A DNA stretch of 64,000 bases from Gonocerus acuteangulatus (lineage: Eukaryota; Arthropoda; Insecta; Hemiptera; Coreidae): the NCBI GenBank assembly GCA_946811695.1, contig OX328132.1:96596022-96660021 (forward strand). The letters run 5' to 3'. Below, in pieces: positions 20,506 through 32,214 of the stretch. Both the position numbers and the translations under genes were made by a program. Below the pieces are notes generated by a model. That model worked only from the letters and a program-made list of their open reading frames with translations, made no database searches and was not told where the DNA came from. Numbering within the stretch: the stretch's first letter is position 1; each line of letters begins with the position of its first letter.

Positions 20506-22351
20506 ACTTTTTTTTTGTCAGACAAATTAATGTATTATGTTTATATTATAATATAAATATTATGTTTATAAGAAGAGCATATCACTTTAATTGCGGTGTA
20601 AAATATTGTTGCTAGCTAAATCTAAGTATTATATAAGCTCATAAGGAAAAAATGGTGCTAATGACTCAGATTTCGATACACCATCAAAGAAAAAAAGAAT
20701 TAAGGACAATATACAAAGATTCCGAAGTATTTCATGTCTGTTAATAAAATATTTTATTCTAATCCCAATAACGCAACACTTATACACAAATAAACTTTTT
20801 TTAGGTATCTATTTAATACGTATAAAATAAGATTATAATGAGCAATCCGCTGTGGCATACACCAAGTACTACCACCGTGTGGAGTGCAACTAGTATAAAC
20901 CGGCACGTCAGTACCACTGTGGTATGTAAAGAGCGGCTGTTCTGATACTGGCAAAAATTAGAAATCCTACATTCCTACAGTTGTATGGAGGCTTATCTTT
21001 ATGACCCTAGAAAGGAACTTACAGATGACGAGGGTCCACTGGGCGATACCTGTACTGGGAATGCACTCCACCCTAAGCCTCCTAGCTCCTCACCTTTGAA
21101 TTCATATGATTTCGTTCAATGAATTAAAAAAAAAAATAATAAATAGATAAAAACTTCTGAAAATAGGGAATACCAAAAATAATTCTAAAGAACGAGAACC
21201 AGTACAGTAATCTAGATATTCATAGGGCATCTTCGAATTCCAAGATACCGTTGAAACAAAATATTGTTTCTATATATACGTATCCTGTTTTATTGACTAA
21301 TACATTTGACTACTATAAGCAATCACAAAAATAACGAGCAGCGAAAAAAACTGAAGGAAACACACAAAAAGATTCGTTCAAATGAACGAAATTACCTATG
21401 TTTTAAGCACTTATTTCTCCAAATATGACCATCCCATCGCAAATGTCTTCAAAACATTTTTTGTAGAAAATTTAGTAACCTTTCGAATGGTAATCTTTTG
21501 CTTGCCAAGATTCCAAACCGTTTTCGTGATATTAATGAAAATGCACGAAGTTCCCAAAACTTTTCATGTCTAAAAATGAAATATTTTATTTTAATCCTTC
21601 CTTTACTCCAAACGTAACCAAATTTTCAACATATTAGTTTTGATAAAATTCAAACATGCTGAAAATGTTTCAACTGAAGCCCATGATTCTAAGTACAAAA
21701 ATCAAAGACAAAAGAACAGTTCGAATAAGCGAAATCAATTACTTTAAAGATTTAAGCACTTATTTCTCCGATTGACATCGCCTAATCAAAACATTCATTA
21801 GAACCTTTTTTGTAGAGCATTTAGTAAGCATTCTAATGGTAATCTTTTGTTTACCAAGATTCTCAACCTTTTTCGAGATATTAAGGAAAGTATACAAAGT
21901 TACCAAAACTTTTCATGTCTGTTCATAAAATATTTTATTCTAACCCTTCCTTAACCCCAAACGTAACATAACTTTCAACATATTAGTTTTAATGAAAGTA
22001 GAACATACAGATAATGTTTCAACTGAATCCCGTGATTCTAAGTACCCAAACCAAAAACGGTATTCAAAGATTATTTTTCCAATTTTCTCAAAAACGGTTA
22101 AAGCTATCGCCTTGAAAATGGTTTCATTCGTTTTCCTAGCCCAAGAAGACTACAAAAAGAGTACTTACAAGCTTATGAACTCAAAAACGTAAGCGTTACG
22201 ATTTTTTCTGCGCGAATTTCGCCCCAAACGCCATCTTCCAGTGGGCGGATTTTGCTGGTTAACGAACTTGACCTTTCAAATTGGACGACTGATTATTGTA
22301 CCAAATTTCATCAAAATCGGACCATCAGGGAAGCCAGAAATGAGCGAACAG

Positions 22352-22474
<123 letters not shown>

Positions 22475-22575
22475 AATCTGAACCACCGTTATTTTCGGTC
22501 TCTAGTGGTTCTGAAACGCGAAATTTTCTTGTCGGCACTTCCGGATTGTTTCGTTGTATCAACCTTATAAGCGGG

Positions 22576-22610
22576 GTTCCTCCCTATGGGGGAGGGAGGA
22601 ACCGCGCTAA
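22576..22610 (+). repeat. terminal hairpin and CTAA end, copy A
   Basis: GTTCCTCCCT pairs perfectly with AGGGAGGAAC around a 7-nt loop. It is followed by CGCG and CTAA. The same arrangement occurs at 35814-35848, 39126-39160 and 50588-50620. Confidence 0.8.
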
Positions 22611-22689
22611 AAAACAAAACAAAAAAAAATGCATTGAAATTGGTTAAGATTTAGAAGCTGTAGCCTTTTTTGTAGCGAGCAAATTATGA

Positions 22690-22905
22690 TGTCTGGGGTG
22701 AGGGACAAGCGAAATTTAATGCCTGGTCTGAGCGATGAGCGACAGGCTGGGATTTGCAAGAGACGCCGCCCAGACGCTCATGCCTATTCTAGGCGGCTCT
22801 CCCTCATTCCCACCGCACTCCAGCTTAACATTAATGTGAGCGACGCCACTCTGACGCTTATCGCTTATTGATCATTGTTCATCGCTCATATCATACCCGA
22901 GGCCT
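22690..22905. repeat. right fragment of the gcgatgagcgaca repeat element
   Basis: Contains gagcgatgagcgacaggc and an inverted terminal match to 19283-19307. From 22906 to 23725 no feature is recognised. The 129-codon frame at 23401-23790 lacks domains and ends in the microsatellite. Confidence 0.4.
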
Positions 22906-23723
22906 AAGAATGGGCGAGGAGGTGGACTGAGTAATTTTCGCATACAGTTGGGCATTGTCAATACCATATGCATTGTGGCGCTTCAAATCTAGCTTTTCTT
23001 CGGGCTAAATTTCTCCATCATACCATGAATTCAACCATGCCCACTGGCACCACGAGATCTAGAAATATATGAAATATTGTTCCTTGTGGAATTAAATGGA
23101 GTATTTTCCTTTCACAAAAATTTTCTATTGTTGCAACTGAGCAGTTCGTTTTAATTTGATAACCCCTAAGCCCTCAAAAAACCACTCTCAATTTGATCAG
23201 ATCCTGGCGGTATTACAAATAAGCTTCAGCCGTATTACAAAATCTCATGAAAGAGGTGAAATTAGGATTATCCCACCACCTGGTTATTTTTAGACTAAAA
23301 GGTTCCAATTCGTCGAAACGACAAACACCACGTATCAATGATGAAACTCTAAAATGCCATGAAAAAAAAAACTATATACATCTATTAATATAGTACAGGC
23401 TTGTTCCCTCAAGTCACATCCAGGTCATCAATCCATCCCATATCTGAGGGCTCTGAAAAACTGCGGTTCTATTCCAGAAAAGCTCGTCCTCCCCCTATGG
23501 TGGAAAAAGTAACGAAGAAGAAAAAAGATAGTATTTGTGTCTTCACGGCGGATCGCTTTGTAATAGATGGCTTGACTTCATGCCAGCATTCCGGGTTCAA
23601 ACGAAAAACCCAACATCCTGAACAGAGGGCTAGTTTACAGACTCCTTCATCCCTATACACTTCCTTTATCGACATTCCCTCTTTACAAATATTTACACTT
23701 TTATGGGTCACTGTAAAGGTTAA

Positions 23724-23725
<2 letters not shown>

Positions 23726-23776
<51 letters not shown>
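23726..23776. repeat. (TA)n microsatellite
   Basis: A pure TA run. No element end is evident on either side. Confidence 0.95.
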
Positions 23777-23781
<5 letters not shown>

Positions 23782-23989
23782 CGCATTTAGCGTAGGTCAA
23801 ACATAGCACTTCATTTTATTTTGTACCACTTTATTGTATATTAGCCCTACATGTTTCCCCCCTTTAAAATCAATATAATCAATTAATGATTTCGATACTG
23901 TAGCCAAAAAGTGAACTATGAAATTGCAGTCAATTAACGAATCACGCTCTGGTCAATCACCGCTCTTTACATTTAAACAAAACAGAAAG

Positions 23990-24672
23990 TAATGCAGTAC
24001 AGCCAACACGCAGGCTAAGACTACAGCCAATCTGCAGGCTAGTAACTACAGCATATAATCGGATCATTCACTACAGTTTATTAACGAGCTATGCACTACA
24101 GCCAATCAGCAGGCTAGTAACTACAGCCAATCAGCAGGCTAGTAACTACAGCGTATAATCGGATCATTCACTACAGTTAATTAACGAGCTATGCACTACA
24201 GTTAATGAACGAGCTATGCACTACAGCCAATCACCGGGTTAGTAACTACAGCCAATCAGCGGGATAGTGTCTACAGTCAATCAGCGGGCTATGCGCTACA
24301 GCTAATCAGCGGGCTAGTAACTACAGCCAATCAGCGGGCTGGTAACTACAGCCAATCAGCAGGATAGTAACTACAGCAAATCAGCGGGCAAGTAACTACA
24401 GCCAATCAGCGGGTTAGTAACTACAGCCTATCAGCGGCCTATGCGCTACAGCCAATCAGCGGCCTATGCGCTACAGCATTAATCAGATCATTTACTACAG
24501 CTAATTAAAGAGCTATGTACTACAGCCAATCAGTGGGCCAGTAACTAGAACCAATCAGCGAACTATGTGCTACAGATAATAATCCGATCATTCACTACAA
24601 ATAATTATCGAGCTACGCACAACAGCCAATCAGCGAGCAAGGTACTACAGCCATTCAGCTTGCAAGGGAATT
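23990..24672 (+). repeat. 25-bp minisatellite (ctacagccaatcagcgg)
   Basis: More than twenty imperfect units of about 25 bp with the core ctacagccaatcagcggg plus ctagtaa. Variant unit types (gcatataatcggatcattcactacag, ttaacgagctatgcac) alternate, giving a higher-order pattern. The units contain ccaat boxes. From 24673 to 25080 no feature is recognised. Confidence 0.9.
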
Positions 24673-25079
24673 AAGGCTGCCGATTGTGGTCATTAGGTGA
24701 AAGAAACCGAATGTGTGGGGTACGGGCATTACTATATTTTTATCTGATTGACCTTCTTGGATCTAAAACAGTAGGAGCAAAGTTCAATTAACAGCAATGC
24801 AAAGTAAGCGCAGTAAGCGCGTTCGTAGTGTCAACTCCACCTTTCAAATAGTTATTACTTCCCATTCAATCAAGGAGTCAATGAAAAAAACCTATTACTT
24901 CTAGCATTCTTTCTTTTTTTTAACTAGTAATCCAAAGAAAAATAAAAGAAACCACTAATTTCTCAACAGACTAAAGTTTTTGCTTTGTTTTGTAAGCGCG
25001 ATACCTTGTTATACTATTCTGCTCTCTGATGTACTGTTAAAGAATGGCGGCACTGATGTAATGTACAATCCACCATTCC

Positions 25080-25515
25080 GTGTACCCAAACCAAAAATAA
25101 ATCTCAAAAACAGATTTTTCTACTTTTCTCAATAAAGGTTACAGGTATCGCCTCGGTAGCGTGGGAACTGAATAGTTCCATTCGTTTTCCTACGTTCCTA
25201 GGTTCCTCCTATAGGAACCTATAAAAAGCGTACCTGCAAGCATATAAACCCGAAAACGTAAGCGTTTAGATTTTTGTCGCGCGATTTTTGCGCCTAAAAA
25301 CATGTTCCGGTGGTCAAATTCTGCTGGTTAACGAACTTGACCTTTCAAATTAGACGAAGGATTTTTGTACCAAATATATATATATACAAATTTCAACCAA
25401 CATTATTTTTGAGATCTATTGGTGCTGAAACTTCAAATGTTCTTCCGATTTGCGTCATGAGGTCAACCACATAAGCGGGTTTCCTCTCTATGGAGCGAGG
25501 AAGGAACCGCCCTAA
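25080..25515 (+). mobile_element. diverged Helentron-like 3' part
   Basis: Contains the family landmarks in order: tgtacccaaaccaaaaa, aggttacaggtatcgcct, gcgcgatttttgcgcc, ttctgctggttaacgaac, a short TA tract at about 25375, and an end reading gaaggaaccgccctaaaa. The terminal hairpin is decayed. This is an older copy than those at 22.6 and 39.1 kb. Confidence 0.65.
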
Positions 25516-25783
25516 AAAATTATTTTCTATTAACTATCGATCGAAAAGTGAATAAATTAAGAAATCGGATTATTATATTTATTTTTTTATCATCCAATAA
25601 CAATAAATTCTATTAGTTAGTTATACAAGAGAAAGCTTAAGCAAGTCTGACTATTGGTCGGAATAAGTCAACATATAAGTCATTAGTATTGGTTTGCGTC
25701 ATAGTATTATATCTCATAAGGAAGTTTCCTCCTCGTAGAATTGAGAAAAGCCACGATAATGTTATATACCTTTATCATTAAGA

Positions 25784-25935
25784 AGAGATCGTTGACCGTT
25801 AGGATTCTGAGGACAGATATAGTCAGGGTTCGGTCCTAGTATCTTAATAAAACTACATTTTTATAAGAAAATGCAGTTTATTTTCGACGAAGTTTCGCCT
25901 TTAACCCAGCCTTCATACAAGATGTGAAAAAATGA
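25784..25935 (-). mobile_element. decayed Penelope-like 3' end with hammerhead remnant
   Basis: Aligns by eye with the left end of the Penelope-like dimer at 32.1 kb: gatcgttgaccgt, then gggttcggtc, then cttaataaaactacattt. The ribozyme region (minus strand, 25920-25888) reads TTGTATGAAGGCTGG, AAAGGCGAAACTTCG. CTGATGA is mutated, so it is expected to be inactive. Confidence 0.6.
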
Positions 25936-26285
25936 GGACATAAATTTATTCTTATAAATCTCTTACATGACGTTTTATTGTAAAATAAACTATACCATCA
26001 TATTTGAAGAAATCTTCTGAACAACCAATGGCTTTCAGGTATATTACAGCCATTTCCAAAACTCTCTTTATAGGAATAAGTGAATCAAAATTTTTACTGG
26101 TTCATTAGACCATGCTTATCAGTTATAAATAAATAAATATGAATCCCTAAACTGGATGCATTCCGGAGCAAGCATGTAAAATATTTTACCCGTTTATTTT
26201 TCCTTTTATGTTACTTTTTACTTTATCCGGACTACATGAAAATGTTTTTCTTTGATTTATTTATCTGGGGATGTTGTTTTAAGCG

Positions 26286-26405
26286 CGTTTCCTCCCTCCG
26301 GCCATAGGGAGGAAACCCTCTCAGGAGGTTAATCTCACAACGCAATCCGGAAGTTTCAACTAGAAAACGTTGCATTTCAGAACCCATTCTTGAAATTTGA
26401 GCGTG
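26286..26405 (-). mobile_element. Helentron-like 3' end, minus orientation
   Basis: On the minus strand it ends GTTTCCTCCCT, loop, AGGGAGGAAAC, then GCGCTTAAAA. It follows GAAACTTCCGGATTGCG, which matches the conserved cacttccggattg of other copies. The hairpin has an extra T-A pair relative to copies A and B, present on both sides of the stem. Between 25936 and 26285 no feature is recognised. Confidence 0.65.
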
Positions 26406-26798
26406 TAACTACTAAATTTAGCAGTTTCACACGAGATATTTGATGGACCTCACTGTTTATGTTTTGTTACTTGCTAACACAACATTTTTAACAACTCTCT
26501 GCAGAAAAAATAATGATGAATTCGTTTCTCGTAAAATAATCGCGTCACTAATTGACACCTTCATTTTATTAGGCTGTGCACACATACGGCCGAGTACGGC
26601 GATGAGATTTATAGGAAATTAACTTCAAAACATGTACTTTTAGGTAAAACTATGTGGAAAGCATAGCTAAGTACCGCTTTTTTTGTCTACACCAAATAAA
26701 CTAAGGATAATTGAGTTTCATTACAGATATATTCACAAACTAAATGCACCAAGTTCATGGTACATTTTGGCAAAAAAGAAAATTCGTTTAAAAGCTAC

Positions 26799-27540
26799 AT
26801 CCCCAAAAAAACATAAATGTGAAATAGAGGCCAAGTTCCTGCTCCCACAAAGAAACACTCCCTTCCTCAAAAATATCCCCTCCTAAACCCCCCCCCCAAA
26901 AACGCCTTACCATACTACACTCCAAAAAAAGTAGTATGAAATGGTGTATTAATTCAAAAATATTTGCCAATACAAGAGATGATACAAGAAAGAAATGTCC
27001 AAGTTCATTACTTGGAAGACCTCATAGTTACTTACTAAGAACAGTAAAGACACTTCAACTGACCTTTAAAAACAACAATAAAAATACTTATATCCAGTTA
27101 CTAAAATATCACTTTCCTCAACCAGGTATATTCTTAAACTTGGCAATGTTTAGTTTTTCTCTAAAGATAATTTCGGCACAAAAAAAACATTGCCAAGTTT
27201 AAGAATATACCTGGTTGAGGAAAGAGATATTTTAGTAACTGGATATGAGTATTTTTATTGTTGTTTTTAAAGGTCAGTTGAAGTGTCTTTACTGTTCTAA
27301 GTAAGTAACTATGAGGTCTTCTAAGTAATGAACTTGGACATTTCTTTCTTGTATCATCTCTTGTATTGGCAAATATTTTTGAATTAATACACCATTTCAT
27401 ACTACTTTTTTTGGAGTGTAGTATGGTAAGGCGTTTTTGGGGGGGGGGGGGTTTAGGAGGGGATATTTTTGAGGAAGGGAGTGTTTCTTTGTGGGAGCAG
27501 GAACTTGGCCTCTATTTCACATTTATGTTTTTTTGGGGAT
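26799..27540. repeat. 742-bp near-perfect palindrome
   Basis: Arms 26799-27151 and 27185-27540 are inverted copies with only a handful of differences, around a 33-bp spacer (27152-27184). Both arms show the same open frame (267 bp on plus from 26936, 240 bp on minus from 27400). The frame begins MKWCINSKIFANTRDDTRKK and has no recognised domain. C/G homopolymers interrupt both arms near 26889 and 27440. No (TA)n, hammerhead core or target duplication is seen. Confidence 0.9.
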
Positions 27541-27673
27541 CTCATTACTTTTTTCTAAGTATTAAATAGAATTTAGTTGCCGCATACCTACTGGATAATG
27601 TACTTCATATAAAGCCAGGGTCTTTGGATTCTGCATAAGGTTCTCCTTACTGCTTGATATTTGATACCAATAA

Positions 27674-27958
27674 TCAACCTATATACATCTAATCACTAGA
27701 CTAGAAAAGTTAGAAGCTCTTCCAGAAGACAGTACTCTAGAGGACAAATTGATTGCTCTCTTAACTAAACTATTACACTGTAAAACACAGGAACCTTATC
27801 CCGAGGATAAAGATCACAATAGGGAAAGTGCAGTAGGCCTTCAAGAAAAATATAAGAACAAAGACGATACATTTTGGGTTTGTGATCCTAAACTTTGTAA
27901 TTTAGATGGCTTGACTTTGAAAAACTTAGTATCTGCTTTGAAGTATATTATGCAGTGA
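27674..27958 (+). CDS. possible 3' exon or gene fragment, unknown protein
   Basis: An open frame of about 95 codons from 27674 to a TGA at 27956-27958. It contains an amphipathic, coding-like stretch, RLEKLEALPEDSTLEDKLIA, followed by LLTKLLHC and FWVCDPKLCNLDGLTLKNLV. Upstream sequence (aatcactag before 27700) could serve as a splice acceptor. I do not recognise the family. It may be a terminal host exon, a processed fragment or an element-encoded piece. A repeat family starts just downstream (about 28020). Confidence 0.35.
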   Translation, partial: STYIHLITRLEKLEALPEDSTLEDKLIALLTKLLHCKTQEPYPEDKDHNRESAVGLQEKYKNKDDTFWVCDPKLCNLDGLTLKNLVSALKYIMQ

Positions 27959-28017
27959 ACCCCTACGACTTTATTTACAACATTTAAGAAAGAAGTCACA
28001 ACTGTTTTTGTTAAGAA

Positions 28018-28145
28018 GCGTCGAAATGTTTTTTAAAACATCAAATATAGGTTCTCCTTACTAAGACGATTCATTTGATACCCCACATGATGGGTTTCAG
28101 AAGGAATGATTGCATTTCGATGGAACAAAAGTAGAAAACGTCATA
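28018..28145. repeat. partial copy of the ggttctcctta...gtgcgcctag repeat
   Basis: Matches the 5' parts of the copies at 28650 and 44217: aggttctccttac, gacgattcatttgatacc, cacatgatgggtttc, gaaggaatga. The copy is interrupted by or fused to the minisatellite that follows. Confidence 0.65.
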
Positions 28146-28640
28146 GGTAATATGACACTCCCGTATCATGACCTACCTGCGTGCCAAGTTTGGTCAAAAT
28201 AGGCCAAACGGTGTGAATTTGTATAAGGAACAAACATACAGACAGACAGCTGAAAGACCTTTTCTACCTAGCCTAGTGCCTTCCCCGGACCAAGGCCTAC
28301 CTGTGTACCAAGTTTGCTCAAAATCTGTTAAATGGTGTGAATTTGTGTAAGGAACAAACATGCAGAAGGACAGCTGATAGACGATTTTGACTAGCCTATG
28401 ACACTACCCGGATAAAGACCGACATGTGTGTCAAATTTTGTCAAAATCCGTCAAACGGTGTGTATTTGTATAAGGAACAAACAGACAGACAGACAGCTGA
28501 TAGACAATTTAACCTAGCCTATGATTCTCCCCGTATCAAGACCCATTTGTGTCCCAAGTTTGGTCAAAATCGGTCAAACGGTACGGATTTGTAAGAGGAA
28601 CAAACATACAGACAGACAGCTGGTATAAGATTTTTACCGA
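28145..28640 (-). repeat. 123-bp minisatellite array, inverted relative to 0.5-3.3 kb
   Basis: Four units with acagacagacagctg at about 28240, 28363, 28486 and 28610. The shared parts are gtgccaagtttggtcaaaa, cggtcaaacggtgtg and aggaacaaaca. These are the reverse complement of the arrays at 466-870 and 2500-3330. Confidence 0.85.
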
Positions 28641-28649
28641 GCCTATATG

Positions 28650-29179
28650 CGCCTAATTGTTTCTTAAAACATCAAAAATAGGTTCTTCATACCGAGACAA
28701 TTCATTTGATACCCCACATCATGGGTTTCGGACGGAATGATGGGTTTCCGAAGGAAGTACAAAACTGGAACGCCCCCGCCACGGAAGCGGAGTAAAACAC
28801 AACTTTTCGCGATTTTTCGATTTTTTCCTTTAATAACGTCTTCATATCTATCTTCATGCAAAATTTCAAGTCTCTAGCATCATGGGAAGTGCCTAATAAT
28901 TTTGATGAGTCAGTGAGTGAGTGAGTGAGTGAGTGAGTGAGTGAGTCCTATAAATCCCGATTTTCGATCGCTTATATCTCAGAAACTATTCGATGTAGAA
29001 TTATGAAAATTTCCAGTTTTACTCACATCTAGTAGTATAATACCTGTGTAAAATTTCATAACTTTATCTTTACCTGGTTGAAAGTTATGAGAGGGTAAAA
29101 ATCGGCTCTAAGACCGCCTGTAATATACACACAGTATGCTTAGGCCGGAACTTGGCCTGGCGCACTACCGTGCGCCTAG
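28650..29179 (+). mobile_element. dispersed repeat with terminal hairpin and TAG end
   Basis: Full-looking copy: ggttcttcataccgagac start region, an internal (gtga)n tract at 28914-28946, gattttcgatcgcttatatc, and an end hairpin GGCGCAC-TACC-GTGCGCC (29159-29176) followed by TAG. A second copy at 44217-44703 ends in the same gtgcgcctag. Hairpin plus CTAG is reminiscent of Helitron 3' ends, but the base after CTAG is A here and T in the other copy. Confidence 0.55.
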
Positions 29180-30221
29180 ATATACTCATGAGACTTCCTG
29201 GGTAATACAATATCAATTTTTCAGGAATAAAATAAGTGGTATAAAATATTGTTTTACTTTTCACTAAAAACTATGAGATTTTTACTCAGCGAGAAAACGG
29301 TCAACAAAAAGGTTTTTTGTGATCATACCTATTAATAAAATGGAAAAGGAATATCAAAGCAGTACTCCACAACTAATTAGGTATTAAAAAATGTTAGCTC
29401 AAACGCGAATGAACACCTTCGGTTTTTGAGGTTTTTCCTCTCGGCACCACTGTGCGTCGTACATTTGTGAACATTATGAGTTAGGATTCATCTAATATAA
29501 TAAACTTACTTAGAGTATTCTAAGCCGAAATACATACTTTTGACAAACCATGGGGGTCAAGTGGTCTGAAAATTCATTTCTAGTTTGAGGGGTTTTCTGA
29601 ATTACAAAGATCATAATGAAATTAACTCGTGGTATGATGACAACTGTTCATCAAAGTGAACTCAAGTGATATACTCAAGCGATATACCTTTCAAGAATAT
29701 CATCCACTTACTCCGCTAAAATTAAACATAGGATTCTGCGTATATTTAATTTGCCAAGCTTTGACAACATTTTATTAAGCTACAAATTGGCTACCTCCTC
29801 CTAGAACATCAGTATTAATTAAATATTTATGTTGATTAATTTCTTTATTCTCCCAATTTCTCTCCGCAAGAACCTTTATTCACATGGCTCTTTAACATGT
29901 GTTCCCTTTTTGACAGGTATTCTCAAGGAATGCAAGAAATCGTTGAATTTACTCAGAATACCTGCTAATTCAAAATAAGAAGCTGGCAGGTGTTTAATGT
30001 TTACTTTCTGTCATTCTTTGGTCACATCTTTATTGGATTACGTTCACATCATTCATCTGCCCAACACCTCGTCTCTATTCTTCACACAGGCCAACGAATT
30101 GCAAAGGAAGGTTATAGATCGAGCCAGTTAGTAGTCGAGTTCAAGCGGCGAATTACAAAATTAATTATTTAAGTCAAAGGCACGAAAGAAACCATATGTA
30201 AATAAATTTCTAAATAAACTA
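29180..30221. other. no recognisable feature
   Basis: AT-rich; only short frames without domains. Confidence 0.55.
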
Positions 30222-31206
30222 CAGTAGAACTTGAATAATTCGAACCCCTAGGGACCGATAAAAAAGTTCGAATTATCCAAAATTCGAATTACAAACGTTT
30301 TTGAAAATAAAGGGCTAAAAATTCGAACTTCATATTTTCACATTTTTGAATTTTAAAAAAAGTACATTTTATTTAAAGAAAAACAAACATTTCATGAATT
30401 GATGATTACGTAAATAAGTAATAGATAATTTATCAAAAAAGTAAAAGTCTTTTGTTTTGAAAGAAAGTCATTTTCATGGGCAAGAAGTTTTTTGTTTTAT
30501 TTTTCAGGTAAGTTGGTAAAGTGTTAGGACGAATTCCAAAGATCTTGGAAATTTCAGATTTTTCTTTATTCCCTTTTCAGCTTCTTTAATCGCAGCTATT
30601 TGCTCTGACAACGTTAAAGTTTTATAACTTCTACGCTTCGACATCTTAAATCAACAACTCACAGAACTGCACTGTACACCAGAAATTCAAGGCGCAAACA
30701 GTACAACATATCTAGGCGCTGACTGACATATGACTGAATAAGACGGGCTCTTAGCCATAGTTGCGAACCCTTATAATGAAATTAAAAAATAAATAACTGA
30801 ATAAGAAATGAAGATGGAAGTGATGGTGGGCGGGAATTCTAGGATAAAACGACAGGATGGTGTATGTAACTACAACCCCTGGAAGGGAGGAAGTGCGACC
30901 CACCACTTTGCAGAACTCCTAGAGTCCAAGAACTAGTCTATGAGACCGCCGCGCTTCTTGTCCAGGAACCCCTACATCCGTATCTTACTATCAACCTTAC
31001 CCAAGGGGATAATATTTTCACAAGATATAAGATCGACCGCCTCTCTGTCCCCTTCCCATTGGAGGTACAGACTCGTAAAAAATTCGAATTATCCAAAATT
31101 TTATTCGAATTAACCACGATTTTTTTACATTGTTTATGCACTAAATTCTAGGGACCGAGAGAAATATTCGAATTAAAGACGATTTCGAATTATCCAGGTT
31201 CCACTG
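30222..31206 (-). mobile_element. pogo/Tigger-type DNA transposon, degenerate
   Basis: 985 bp bounded by TA on each side (30220-30221 and 31207-31208). Terminal inverted repeats start CAGT(A/G)GAAC: left cagtagaacttgaataatt, right (reversed) cagtggaacctggataatt. Further inverted similarity covers ttcgaattatccaaaattc. TA target, CAGT ends and the size fit a Tigger/pogo non-autonomous derivative, supported by the transposase remnant inside. Confidence 0.85.
30480..30644 (-). pseudogene. pogo/Tigger transposase N-terminal HTH remnant
   Basis: From ATG at 30644 (minus) it reads MSKRRSYKTLTLSEQIAAIK, then EAEKG. After a 1-nt frame change it continues with KSEISKIFGIRPNTLPTYLK, then NKTKNF. This is the CENP-B/pogo-type N-terminal helix-turn-helix that binds transposon ends. 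The DDE catalytic domain is missing. The frameshift and truncation make it non-functional. Confidence 0.75.
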
Positions 31207-31208
31207 TA

Positions 31209-32098
31209 TTCCGGAATAAATATTTAAATATGAAGTGATGGAGGAAACGCGCTAAAATAATCCACGAGTAAAATCATTATTAATATGAAATTTATCAGGT
31301 TTTATTAAGTACACTTATTCATGCTAACACAGTTCTTTCAACGCCCCAAGGTAAGTTAAGAGATTACAAAATTAACGTTAGTACAATATAAAGAGATGGA
31401 ACCCATTGTTTCTCCTTTATACCAAAGCAACTCATCCTGAAGCCCTGTTTATCTTTACTGAAGGTTCCCAAAGTGTTACCTAAATCGTTCAACCTGAGAA
31501 ACTTTAAAGCAAATTAGAGGTTTAAAATTATTTTTGATAAAAAAAAATGTTTAATTTCCTATTTTTCAACATACAATCGGAATCTGATGACCAAATGGAA
31601 GTTTATTAAGCAGACAATCATTAGAACATATTCTAGTTACATATACAATGTAACCTGAGTTAGAATTACCAGCACATAGGTTTTGGCCAATGGGCCAATC
31701 AAATAGGGTACTCATACCCAAAAATCTTACCTGGAAGGGTCCGCTAACACTAGAAACGGACCTGCTAGTGACAAGGTCTTGGAATCCTGGAAATCTATAT
31801 TTCTAACAATAAATTGTTTTCGTTATTTTACTTAACCAGTTTTATTGTCAAATACATTATCCAACTATAAGCAATTAAAAAATAACAAGGAATAAAACAG
31901 ACAAAAGGAACCATTCGAATAAACGAAATCAATTAATTTAATGTTTTAAGCACTTATTTCTCCGATTGACATCGCCTAATTAAAACTTTCTTCAGAACCT
32001 TTTTTTTAGAACATTTAATAAGCTTTCTAATGGTATTCTTTCGTTTACAAAGATTCTCAACCTCTTTCGAGATATTAAGGAAAGTAAACAAAGTTACT
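31209..32098 (+). mobile_element. Helentron-like copy C, left part
   Basis: A family end fragment (ggaggaaacgcgctaaaat) lies at 31229-31247. From about 31800 the internal 350-bp-type repeat appears (tttaagcacttatttctcc, cgattgacatcgcctaat, tcgagatattaaggaaagt). The copy is interrupted at 32099 by the Penelope-like inverted dimer and resumes at 35167. Confidence 0.6.
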
Positions 32099-32214
32099 AA
32101 AACTTTTTATTGAGAGGAGATCGTTGACCGTAGATGATGCAAGGTAGGGATTGTCGGGGTTCGGTCACTGCTACTTAATAAAACTACATTTTATCATAAA
32201 AATGGTTTTATTGT

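Noticed and set aside
20754..20954. 66-codon frame identical at 37007-37207 as a conserved gene
   Set aside because: Identity is explained by the recent full-length element duplication; no domain, and the flanking non-coding sequence is equally conserved.
23990..24672. Possible CRISPR array
   Set aside because: Units are contiguous 25-bp tandem repeats without unique spacers, in an animal genome without cas genes; it is a minisatellite.
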